Of a DNA stretch of 45,098 nucleotides, positions 25,214-33,010 are shown piece by piece (positions within the stretch are counted from its first letter, which is position 1; each line of letters begins with the position of its first letter). The translations under genes and the position numbers were made by a program. Origin of the DNA: an uncultured Pelagibacteraceae bacterium (GTDB taxonomy: Bacteria; Pseudomonadota; Alphaproteobacteria; Pelagibacterales; Pelagibacteraceae); contig CACKGF010000004.1 in NCBI GenBank assembly GCA_902599625.1, positions 1 to 45,098 of the forward strand, in the 5' to 3' direction. The notes beneath the pieces were generated by a model. The model did no database searches and had not been told where the DNA came from. It saw only the letters and a program-made list of their open reading frames with translations.

Positions 25214-25948
25214 TTAATTTTTAGAAGAATTTTCAACGTCGAGAGCCTCTAATTGTTTAGTCACTTCCTCATTATTATCGGAGTAGTTCGCATCATTGCT
25301 TCTTCTATTACTTTCTCTCATTCTTAACTTTTCTTCTTTTAATTTCTCTTGATCTTCTCTTGCTTTTTGTTCACGATCAAATTTTTCTTCCCATTCTTTT
25401 AATTTAAGAGCTTCAAGATTTCTTTTCTCTTGTTCTTTTTCATCTCTTAATTTTTGTTCTCTTCTTTTTCGTCTTGTCTCTTTTAATTCTTTTTGTCTTT
25501 GTTCATCTTCTCTAACTTTTAAATCAACATCTTTACGATTTTGTTCTTCAGATTTAATTTGTAGCTCTTTCTCTCTCTTTTTTAGATCGGATTCCTTATT
25601 TTTTTGTTCTTCTCCTTTAAACTTTAGATTTAACTCTTTTTCTTTTAATGAATTTTCTTTAGTTTTTAATTCATTGTCTTTTAATTCTAATTCTCTTTCT
25701 TTAAGCTTTAAATTTTCAAATTTTATCTGTAATTTTTCCTCTTGTTTTCTAAAGTTATCTTCTTTAGCTCTTAATTCTTTTTTTTCTAAACTAAGTTTAC
25801 TAAATTCCTGTTTTTTTAAATCTTTTTCTAATTGTTGTTGCTTAAGCTTTTGACTATGTTTGTATTCTTTTATCGCACTCGAAGTAAAACTTGCGAGCTT
25901 TGAAAACGCACTGTGTTCAATTTTTTTTCTTTTTTTTCTTTTAGGCAT
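25214..25948 (-). CDS. Lys/Glu-rich heptad-repeat coiled-coil protein
   Basis: A protein of about 244 residues of unknown function. A basic N-terminus (MPKRKKRKK) leads into a helix so regular that residues 52-156 can be cut into 15 uninterrupted seven-residue units, each starting with Leu, Phe or Gln (for example LKLKERE, LELKDNE, LKTKENS). Most other positions are Lys, Glu, Arg or Gln. This predicts a long rod-like helix or coiled coil. No catalytic motif, signal peptide or membrane segment is seen. The ATG at 25948 is preferred over a TTG at 25972. The last part (about 215-244) is Asn/Ser/Asp-rich and probably disordered. Confidence 0.75.
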   Translation of the reverse strand: MPKRKKRKKIEHSAFSKLASFTSSAIKEYKHSQKLKQQQLEKDLKKQEFSKLSLEKKELRAKEDNFRKQEEKLQIKFENLKLKERELELKDNELKTKENSLKEKELNLKFKGEEQKNKESDLKKREKELQIKSEEQNRKDVDLKVREDEQRQKELKETRRKRREQKLRDEKEQEKRNLEALKLKEWEEKFDREQKAREDQEKLKEEKLRMRESNRRSNDANYSDNNEEVTKQLEALDVENSSKN

Positions 25949-26043
25949 TTTTTTTTGAATGCATTTAAGCAAATAAAATTAAATTCAACAAGATCAAATT
26001 TTCTTAATTGTTTAATTTGAGTTACAACTTTAAATAGAATTAA

Positions 26044-27321
26044 TTATTTGATTTTTTCTGGCTCCTCAATGGGCTCCGTTGTAGGGTTTAACTCCATTCC
26101 AACAGGGGTAATCGTCGTAGGAACAGCAACAAATTGTGAGTCTGGATTTTCTTCTGATGGTCTTATTTTCATTCTATAAACTGCAAAAACACCAATTAAA
26201 CAGTGAAATATAATAAGAAATACAAAAAATCCATTATTACCAACCAAATCCATAAATAAGGAACATAAAAATGGTCCACTGATCGCTCCCAAACCAAAGG
26301 CAAATTGTAAACCTGCTCCTGCAGCAACAAACTTATCTCTAGTTATAAAGTCATTGGTATGTGCAAGTATCAAAGAAAACATTGGTAAGCTACATATAGA
26401 AAAAGCTATTAAAAAAATATAAAACCAAAACTTTGATGATCCTAGCCCTTCTGGTAAATACATTGTTCCAACTGAAAAAATTGCAAAGAAAGCAAATAAT
26501 GCAGCTCCGAAAGTTGAATAAATAATAACTTTTCTTCTATCAAATTTATCTGAAATGTAGCCCACAGGATATTGAGAAATAGCACCTGAAATTGCCAACA
26601 TAAAAGTAACTAAAGATATATCAAATATACTAAAATTCATTGAAGCTGCATAAACTGCTAATAAGGTAAACAATGCTGATTGAATTGTTCCGTAAAGAAC
26701 AGAGCTTACCATTCCAAGAGGTGATGATGAATATAATTCTTTTAAACTCATACTTTTAATTTTCTTAAAAGTTGGTGGCTTTCTTTTAGTTAATAAAATT
26801 GGCAGAAGTGCTAATGACATTAATACAGATATTAAAATAAAAGGCTGAAAATTCTCAGGACTACTAAAATTTAATAAAAACATTCCTGTCCCCATAGATC
26901 CATATAAGATAATCATATAAATAGATAAAACTTTACCTCTATTTTTATTACTTGATCTATCGTTCAACCAACTCTCAGCAATTGTATAGATTGAAACCAT
27001 TGAGTATCCTGTAATTACTCTTAATATGAACCAAGTTAAGGGATTTACAAAAACTGAGTGAACTAGTATCGCAAGTGATGCTACAGATGCAAAAGCAGCA
27101 AATACTCTTATATGGCCAACACCTGATATAACTGAAGGAACAGTTCTGGCACCTATAAAGTAACCTACAAAATAGCCAGACATCATAAATCCAGTTGAGG
27201 CAAGGCTAAACTCTTCAATAACTGCTCTAACTCCTAATAAAGCATTTTGATAACCATAGGCTAGCATAATCGCACCCATACCTAAAAATAATGCCCAGGA
27301 ATTTTTAAATACTTTATTCAT
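26044..27321 (-). CDS. Major facilitator superfamily (MFS) transporter
   Basis: A 425-residue permease with about twelve hydrophobic helices. The MFS loop motif appears as GYISDKFDRRKVIIY between helices 8 and 9 (about residue 250), and GARTVPSVISGVGHIR fits the first-half loop. The C-terminal 35 residues are hydrophilic, rich in Pro, Glu and Thr. The substrate is not readable. It follows the EamA permease on the same strand with a 58-base gap, and the coiled-coil gene follows after 95 bases, so it may be a separate unit. Confidence 0.87.
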   Translation of the reverse strand: MNKVFKNSWALFLGMGAIMLAYGYQNALLGVRAVIEEFSLASTGFMMSGYFVGYFIGARTVPSVISGVGHIRVFAAFASVASLAILVHSVFVNPLTWFILRVITGYSMVSIYTIAESWLNDRSSNKNRGKVLSIYMIILYGSMGTGMFLLNFSSPENFQPFILISVLMSLALLPILLTKRKPPTFKKIKSMSLKELYSSSPLGMVSSVLYGTIQSALFTLLAVYAASMNFSIFDISLVTFMLAISGAISQYPVGYISDKFDRRKVIIYSTFGAALFAFFAIFSVGTMYLPEGLGSSKFWFYIFLIAFSICSLPMFSLILAHTNDFITRDKFVAAGAGLQFAFGLGAISGPFLCSLFMDLVGNNGFFVFLIIFHCLIGVFAVYRMKIRPSEENPDSQFVAVPTTITPVGMELNPTTEPIEEPEKIK

Positions 27322-27379
27322 AAACTGGCAGCTTATTATTTCTGATTTGAGACTAAATCAAGAAATTATTATGTCAAAC

Positions 27380-28240
27380 TTATGACTTTTTTAATTTTAA
27401 GAAAGAGTGGGTAGCTATCGTTAATACAATTATAGCACCCCCTACGATTGTTTCAGGTGTAGGCTGTTCTTTAATAATGAGCCAGACCCAAATCGGACCT
27501 ATTATAGTTTCTAACAAGAAAAATAAGTTTACCTCTGCTGCTGTTATAAACCTAGGTGCTATAGTAACAAGAACGAATGGTATAGCCACACACATTACAC
27601 ACATTAAGGGAACAATATAAATATCATTATTATTCAGAGAATAATCTTTTACAAAAAACATTGCAAAAAGAGCTATTATTAACTTTCCAACTACTGCAGA
27701 AGGTACTAGATTTAATTTTTTCGCAGATCGAATTATAACAGCACCCACTGCTAGACCCATGGCAGCAACAAATCCTAAAATATCACCAAAAAAATTTCCT
27801 AACCTAATTGAGTCGTAAAAAATATACAGTGCAGCAAAAAAAGTTATAAAAATTGCTACCCAGGTTTTTTTATCAGGATTTTCTTTAAGGAAAAATGACC
27901 CAAGAATGGCAGATAACATCGGTGCTGTAGCAATCATTATCAAAGTATTAGCAACATTTGTATTTTGGATCGAAACGACAAAAGCAATATTAGTTACTGA
28001 AAAAGTTAAAACGTAGGCGAAACCATAATAGCCATTTGATCTTAATAAGTTGAAAAATTTTAATCTGTAAATTAAAAGCATTCCAATAAAAACTAAAACA
28101 AACGGTATGATACCTCTATAAAAAACTAAGCTCCAAGTCTCAACATTAGATAATCTAATAAATAAAGAGTCTGGAGTTATAAACATCACAGCCACAAAAG
28201 CCATTAAAGACCCTTTTTTTTGGTCAGTTAAACTATTCAT
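27380..28240 (-). CDS. EamA/DMT-family permease coupled to the glutathione genes
   Basis: A 286-residue inner-membrane permease of the drug/metabolite transporter superfamily with two EamA repeats. Features are VAVMFITPDSLFIRLSN at the start, ILGSFFLKENPDKKTWVAI in the first half and FFLLETIIGPIWVWLIIKEQ in the second. Its ATG overlaps the gshB stop by 4 bases (ATGA), so it is co-translated with the glutathione pathway. Export or import of a thiol, gamma-glutamyl compound or amino acid is possible but not shown by the sequence. Confidence 0.87.
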   Translation of the reverse strand: MNSLTDQKKGSLMAFVAVMFITPDSLFIRLSNVETWSLVFYRGIIPFVLVFIGMLLIYRLKFFNLLRSNGYYGFAYVLTFSVTNIAFVVSIQNTNVANTLIMIATAPMLSAILGSFFLKENPDKKTWVAIFITFFAALYIFYDSIRLGNFFGDILGFVAAMGLAVGAVIIRSAKKLNLVPSAVVGKLIIALFAMFFVKDYSLNNNDIYIVPLMCVMCVAIPFVLVTIAPRFITAAEVNLFFLLETIIGPIWVWLIIKEQPTPETIVGGAIIVLTIATHSFLKLKKS

Positions 28241-29172
28241 GCTTTAAGTTCTTTCCAAAAAGTTTTTGCTAGATTTTTACCTGATAGATCATAGTAAGTT
28301 TTTATTCCTGTGGGAGATGTAACATTTATATCACCGTTAAGCTTTTGATCAATCAAGTCAATTCCAGCAAAAAAAATGTTTTCTTTTTTTAAATCTTTAG
28401 CAATTAAATTTGAAATTTGCTTTTCTACTTTAGTTAATTTTGTATTGATTACTTTCGCACCCTTACTCATATTGCTCAAAAATGATCCTTTTTTCGGAAT
28501 TCTTGAAATAACACCACATAATTTCCCGTTTATAACAAAAACTCTTTTGTCTCCTTTATTTATTTTTGGAAGAAATTTTTGACACATAATATGACCATTT
28601 TTTTTAATAAGTCTTTTAACTAGATTTGATTTAAATCTGGTTAATAAATGAATATCATTTCCACTATAACCATGAATTGGTTTTAAGATTACCTTTTTGT
28701 TTTTTTTAAAAAAAGCCTTAATTTCATTAATGTTTTGAGTAAATATAGTGTTAGGCATATATTTTTGATACCTAGACGAGTATAACTTTTCAGAAATACT
28801 TCTAATAGATGTTGGGTCATTTATTATTTTAACCTTGGTTTTTATAGAGTCTAAAATATAAGTTGTTGAGATATACTCAAGATTAAATGGTGGATTTTGA
28901 CGAATAAGAATAAACTTACATTTTACAAGTTCAAGAGTCTTTTTTTTTAAAATTCGAAAGAATTTTTTTTTATTATAATTAATAGTTACGAAATATCCTT
29001 TAGCCACCACTTTTGAATTAATAATTGAAAGATTTTTTGGTTCGTAATAGAAAATTTTATACCCCTTATTTTGAATTTCATTAGCTAAAAAAATACTAGT
29101 ATCTGTTTCAGCATTTAACTTGGAAGGACTATCTCCTTGAATAGCAATAATTTTATTTGTCATATAATTCAT
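28237..29172 (-). CDS. gshB: Glutathione synthetase
   Basis: ATP-grasp enzyme that joins gamma-glutamylcysteine and glycine to make glutathione. The 311 residues match the bacterial GshB family. Visible are RQNPPFNLEYISTTYILD near residue 90, ILKPIHGYSGNDI near 163, QKFLPKINKGDKRVFVINGK near 197, and DINVTSPTGIK near the C-terminus. The start may be ATG at 29172 or, more like the family, ATG at 29163. It overlaps gshA by about 20 bases and the EamA gene by 4. It uses glycine, the same amino acid sensed by the riboswitch upstream in the window. Confidence 0.93.
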   Translation of the reverse strand: MNYMTNKIIAIQGDSPSKLNAETDTSIFLANEIQNKGYKIFYYEPKNLSIINSKVVAKGYFVTINYNKKKFFRILKKKTLELVKCKFILIRQNPPFNLEYISTTYILDSIKTKVKIINDPTSIRSISEKLYSSRYQKYMPNTIFTQNINEIKAFFKKNKKVILKPIHGYSGNDIHLLTRFKSNLVKRLIKKNGHIMCQKFLPKINKGDKRVFVINGKLCGVISRIPKKGSFLSNMSKGAKVINTKLTKVEKQISNLIAKDLKKENIFFAGIDLIDQKLNGDINVTSPTGIKTYYDLSGKNLAKTFWKELKA

Positions 29173-30448
29173 CTAAATTTCCATTTTTTGAAAATTTGCT
29201 AATCATATGATCTGCATTTGTTATCTTATTATCAATTACTTTTTGTAAGTGGTTTAGGAAGACTGTTTCGTTATTTCCTTTTTTATTTAAAATATCTCTG
29301 CTTTCTAAACCTTTTCTTGCCAAATTAAGTAGGATTGAAGACCAATAATATAGATCTTTGCCCATTAATTGAGTGTTAAACCCTTTTTTTGGAGCTTCCA
29401 AATAAGCATTAATTATTTTGTCTTTATCCCATTTGGAAACTAATTCGTGAACTTCATCTAAATTTCCGTAAAGCATACCTATGTTAAAAGCGGGTCCTGC
29501 ACATAAACATTCCCAGCCACATGAGTCCATAGATCTTATCTCAATATATTTTTTAAGTCTATTTTCAGTAAAAATTGTACTCAAATGAGTTGCTAAATCT
29601 TCGTGGGTCGGAAGTCTGTTGTCAATTTCATCGATTTTTCCTTCCATAAAATCTTTAAAAATATATTTTCTACCAGAAATGTATTGATCGTTATGTTTTA
29701 AAAATAATATTGGAAAATTTATTATAAAATCAGCATATTTTTCAAAATTTAAATTTTCCAAAAATAATTTGGGTAATCCAGCTCTTGAGGTACTTTGCCA
29801 AACTTTAGATCTATAAGATAAGTAGTTGCTATTTTTTTTTTCAACAATTGAAGAGTTAGCAAAAAGGGAGATTGCAACAGGGACTATAGAATTAACTATC
29901 TTAAACTTTTTAACAAAATCTTCCTCAGAATTAAAATCTATATTAAGTTGAGTTCCACATGTTCGATACATCATGTCTAAACTTAACTCGCCACCTAAAG
30001 GCATATCTTGTGTCATTAGTTTATATCTTTGTTTTGGATTATTTGGAATTTCTTTTAATTTTGATATAGGATCAAATCCTGCACTAACTATATTCATATT
30101 TAATTTTTTTGTTACTTGTTTGAGTTCAAATAAATAATTTTGTGACTCTGCGCATGCTTCATGCATATTATTTAACTTATCACCAGATAGCTCAATTTGA
30201 TTACCTGGTTCTAAAGTAATATTTCTTCCACCTTTATTTAAAGCGACAATATTTTCTTTCTCAAAAACAGGATTCCACCCAAATTCCATTAGAGCTGAAA
30301 ACATTTCTTTGATTTTTAAATAGTCAATTCTTTTGTTGTTATTTTTATTGAATAAAAACTTTTCATGCTCCACACCAATCTTAAAATTTCTAGTATTTTT
30401 TATTCCAGACTTAAAATATTCAATAATTTCTTCTTTTTTGACAAACAT
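29153..30448 (-). CDS. gshA: Glutamate-cysteine ligase, plant/alphaproteobacterial type
   Basis: First enzyme of glutathione synthesis; it makes gamma-glutamylcysteine with ATP. The 431 residues match the GCS2-type ligase of plants and alphaproteobacteria. Motifs are KIGVEHEKFLF near residue 23, NITLEPGNQIELSG near 75, MPLGGELSLDMMYRTCGTQ near 150, and SKVWQSTSRAGLP near 210. The plant enzyme uses a redox-sensitive disulfide, but the cysteine pair was not mapped here. The HD-domain gene is 21 bases upstream, and gshB overlaps its end by 20 bases. Confidence 0.92.
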   Translation of the reverse strand: MFVKKEEIIEYFKSGIKNTRNFKIGVEHEKFLFNKNNNKRIDYLKIKEMFSALMEFGWNPVFEKENIVALNKGGRNITLEPGNQIELSGDKLNNMHEACAESQNYLFELKQVTKKLNMNIVSAGFDPISKLKEIPNNPKQRYKLMTQDMPLGGELSLDMMYRTCGTQLNIDFNSEEDFVKKFKIVNSIVPVAISLFANSSIVEKKNSNYLSYRSKVWQSTSRAGLPKLFLENLNFEKYADFIINFPILFLKHNDQYISGRKYIFKDFMEGKIDEIDNRLPTHEDLATHLSTIFTENRLKKYIEIRSMDSCGWECLCAGPAFNIGMLYGNLDEVHELVSKWDKDKIINAYLEAPKKGFNTQLMGKDLYYWSSILLNLARKGLESRDILNKKGNNETVFLNHLQKVIDNKITNADHMISKFSKNGNLDELYDK

Positions 30449-30469
30449 TTTTTTTGAAAACGAAATTTT

Positions 30470-31027
30470 TTAAAGTGAAGAATATGGTTTTCTAGCAAAT
30501 ATTCTTTTCACCATTGGTGCGAATTCCTCTAAACTCATGCTTTTGTATTCTGGATCAAAAGAACATTGATCATATTTTTCACAAAAATTTATTGTATCTT
30601 GATAATACTTGTGATCTTTATATTTTTCTCTTTTAAATCTGTCAGCTCCAAGATGATGAGCGTAGTAATACATTTGAAATTCACCATGTTTTTCAATTAT
30701 CCAATGAGTTTTCTCAGATACGTAAGGTTTTAATACTGATGCCGCATACTCTGAGTGGTTTAAAGGAGCTAATTCATCACCAATATCATGCAATAAGCAC
30801 GCAACAACCATCTCTTCACTTTCATTATTTCTAAAAGCTCTCGTAGCACTTTGCAGAGAATGTTCTAATCTTGTAATCTTGTAGCCTTCTAAAGTTGTGG
30901 TCATTCTAGACAAAAAATTTAGTATTCTGTCAGCCGTCTCGCCAACATACTCTTTTTCTAATTTATCTAGAAAAAGGTAGTCCTCCTTAGAGCCATTTTT
31001 CATTTCTGTAAAATTTACTTTTTTCAT
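30470..31027 (-). CDS. HD-domain protein resembling PhnZ-type diiron oxygenases
   Basis: A 185-residue HD-fold protein. The metal-binding pattern is His56 in LEHSLQSA, His80-Asp81 in CLLHDIGDE, His91, His114 in EKHGEF, and Asp153 in KYDQ. This fits the mixed-valence diiron subgroup (PhnZ, TmpB, myo-inositol oxygenase) better than plain phosphohydrolases. A Tyr27-Val-Gly-Glu30 segment has the spacing of the Tyr/Glu pair that PhnZ uses over its active site, recalled from memory. PhnZ oxidises 2-amino-1-hydroxyethylphosphonate. No other phosphonate genes lie nearby, so the substrate is open. It starts 2 bases after the purF stop and precedes gshA by 21 bases. Confidence 0.72.
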   Translation of the reverse strand: MKKVNFTEMKNGSKEDYLFLDKLEKEYVGETADRILNFLSRMTTTLEGYKITRLEHSLQSATRAFRNNESEEMVVACLLHDIGDELAPLNHSEYAASVLKPYVSEKTHWIIEKHGEFQMYYYAHHLGADRFKREKYKDHKYYQDTINFCEKYDQCSFDPEYKSMSLEEFAPMVKRIFARKPYSSL

Positions 31028-31029
31028 AC

Positions 31030-32511
31030 TTAATTATTAGACTTTGTGCTCAATAAAGACAACTGTGTCACTTTATTATCACCTAAGTCATCAATCAATT
31101 TTACGGGATAATCACCTGTAAAATAGTGATCAGTCAATTGTGGGTATGTAGAGTTTCTTTTTTCATAACCCATTGCTCTATACAAACCGTCAACACTTAA
31201 GAATTTAAGAGATTTTGCATCTATATATTTGCAAATCTCTTCATTAGTTTTATTAGCTGCTAAAAGCTCTTTTTTTGTAGGTGTATCAACACCATAGAAG
31301 TCTGGAAATCTAATTTCAGGCGACGCTATTCTTACATGCACTTCTTTTGCCCCAAAGTCATATAACATTTTTACTATTTTATGTGAGGTCGTACCTCTTA
31401 CTAAAGAGTCATCAACTAAGACAATTTTTTTATTTTTGATAGTAGATTTATTTGCATTTAACTTCAGTCTAACACCAAGGCTTCTTATCTTTTGAGCTGG
31501 TTCAATAAAAGTTCTACCAACATAATGATTTCTTATCAAACCGAGGTCAAAATTAATTTTTTCATGTTGGCTATAACCAATAGCTGCAGCGTTCCCTGAG
31601 TCTGGAACAGGAACTACTAAATCAGCATCAATACTGGTTTCTTTTGCAAGCTCTACACCAAAATTTTTTCTATACTCATAAGCACATTTTCCATTTAAAA
31701 CACTATCTGGTCTTGAAAAATAGATATATTCAAAAACACACGGCCTTATTTTTTTTAATGGAAATGGTTTTAAACTAATAAGTTTTTTATTTTCAACATA
31801 AACAATTTCACCATTTTCTACGTCTCTGATATATTTTGCTCCTATAATATCTAATGCACAAGTTTCGGAAGCAAAAACATAAGAGTCTTTAAGTTTTCCT
31901 ATTACCAAAGGTCTTATTCCGAAAGGATCTCTTACTCCAATAAGTAAATCTCTTGCTAACATTACAAGAGCATAACCTCCTTGTATTTGAAACAAAGCAT
32001 CAATAATTTTATCTATAACTTTTCCTCTTTTTGATCTTGCAATCAACTGAACAATTGTTTCAGTATCTGATGTAGTATAAAAAATTGCACCATCTTCAAC
32101 TAATTTTCTTCTAAGAGTTATTGCATTTGTAAGATTACCATTATGAGCTACTCCTATTCCTCCAGTATTAGTGTCTGCATAAAAAGGTTGAATATTCCTT
32201 AATGTTGTACCTCCGGTAGTGCTATATCTATTATGAGCAATAGCAAAATTACCTGGTAGAGATTTTAAAACTTCTTCTTTATTAAAATTGTCACCAACTA
32301 ATCCAAATCTTTTTTCTGAGTGATATTTTTTTCCATCAAAGGTTACTACTCCACAACCTTCTTGTCCTCTATGTTGTAAAGCATGTAAACCAAGTGTAGA
32401 AAGCGTTGATGCATCTTGGTTATCACTTATACCAAAAACACCACATTCCTCTTTAAGTTTTGGATTAAAGTTCTTGAACTTTCTCTTTAGTATCTTGGTA
32501 ATTTTTTTCAT
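31030..32511 (-). CDS. purF: Amidophosphoribosyltransferase
   Basis: First committed enzyme of purine synthesis; it converts PRPP and glutamine to phosphoribosylamine. The 493 residues carry an N-terminal glutamine amidotransferase domain and a C-terminal phosphoribosyltransferase domain. The catalytic Cys is residue 23 in EECGVFGI, followed by HALQHRGQEG; the PRPP loop is VLVDDSLVRGTTS near 365. No later start codon exists before Cys23, so a 22-residue propeptide must be removed. The start overlaps cvpA by 47 bases. A cvpA-purF pair is common in proteobacteria. Confidence 0.96.
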   Translation of the reverse strand: MKKITKILKRKFKNFNPKLKEECGVFGISDNQDASTLSTLGLHALQHRGQEGCGVVTFDGKKYHSEKRFGLVGDNFNKEEVLKSLPGNFAIAHNRYSTTGGTTLRNIQPFYADTNTGGIGVAHNGNLTNAITLRRKLVEDGAIFYTTSDTETIVQLIARSKRGKVIDKIIDALFQIQGGYALVMLARDLLIGVRDPFGIRPLVIGKLKDSYVFASETCALDIIGAKYIRDVENGEIVYVENKKLISLKPFPLKKIRPCVFEYIYFSRPDSVLNGKCAYEYRKNFGVELAKETSIDADLVVPVPDSGNAAAIGYSQHEKINFDLGLIRNHYVGRTFIEPAQKIRSLGVRLKLNANKSTIKNKKIVLVDDSLVRGTTSHKIVKMLYDFGAKEVHVRIASPEIRFPDFYGVDTPTKKELLAANKTNEEICKYIDAKSLKFLSVDGLYRAMGYEKRNSTYPQLTDHYFTGDYPVKLIDDLGDNKVTQLSLLSTKSNN

Positions 32512-33010
32512 CCGGGAATTCTTTAATTAAATAATTGCTTCCCTTGAGAACATAAGGAAAGCTAATTGATTGGTCAAGGTTTATTGGCCACTTATTATGA
32601 TTATATATGATGTCTATTGTTGCAAAAATACATACCGAAATAACATACGCTCTTAAAAATCCAAAAAAGAATCCAAATATTTTATCTAAAGTACCAATTC
32701 CCGAATAACTAACTGCTTTACTGATTCCTTTATTAATCATTAACACAATAAATAAAACAATTATAAAAATACTTAGACCTAGCACAATATCTAAAATGTA
32801 TTCGTTGTCCAAAATGTCTTCAACATAAGGTTTTGCTTTTGGAAATAAATAAAGAGCAACAACGTATGAAAACAACCACTTACTAGCTGATAAAAGACTT
32901 AAAACAAAACCTTTAGATGAACATTTGATTAAAGATAATACTGTTAAGGTAAGATATAAAAGGTCGAACAATTGAAATTTATCAAAAAAATTCAAAAACT
33001 GGTCAAACAT
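32465..33010 (-). CDS. cvpA: CvpA family membrane protein
   Basis: A 181-residue membrane protein of the CvpA family, named for colicin V production and commonly next to purF. The N-terminus FDLLYLTLTVLSLIKCSSKG matches the family start, with about four hydrophobic segments (roughly residues 13-30, 38-55, 68-92 and 108-130) and FGFFFGFLRAYVIS in the last. The function is uncertain; links to biofilm and envelope stress are reported for other bacteria. It overlaps the RND gene by 8 bases and purF by 47 bases. Confidence 0.88.
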   Translation of the reverse strand: MFDQFLNFFDKFQLFDLLYLTLTVLSLIKCSSKGFVLSLLSASKWLFSYVVALYLFPKAKPYVEDILDNEYILDIVLGLSIFIIVLFIVLMINKGISKAVSYSGIGTLDKIFGFFFGFLRAYVISVCIFATIDIIYNHNKWPINLDQSISFPYVLKGSNYLIKEFPDEKNYQDTKEKVQEL

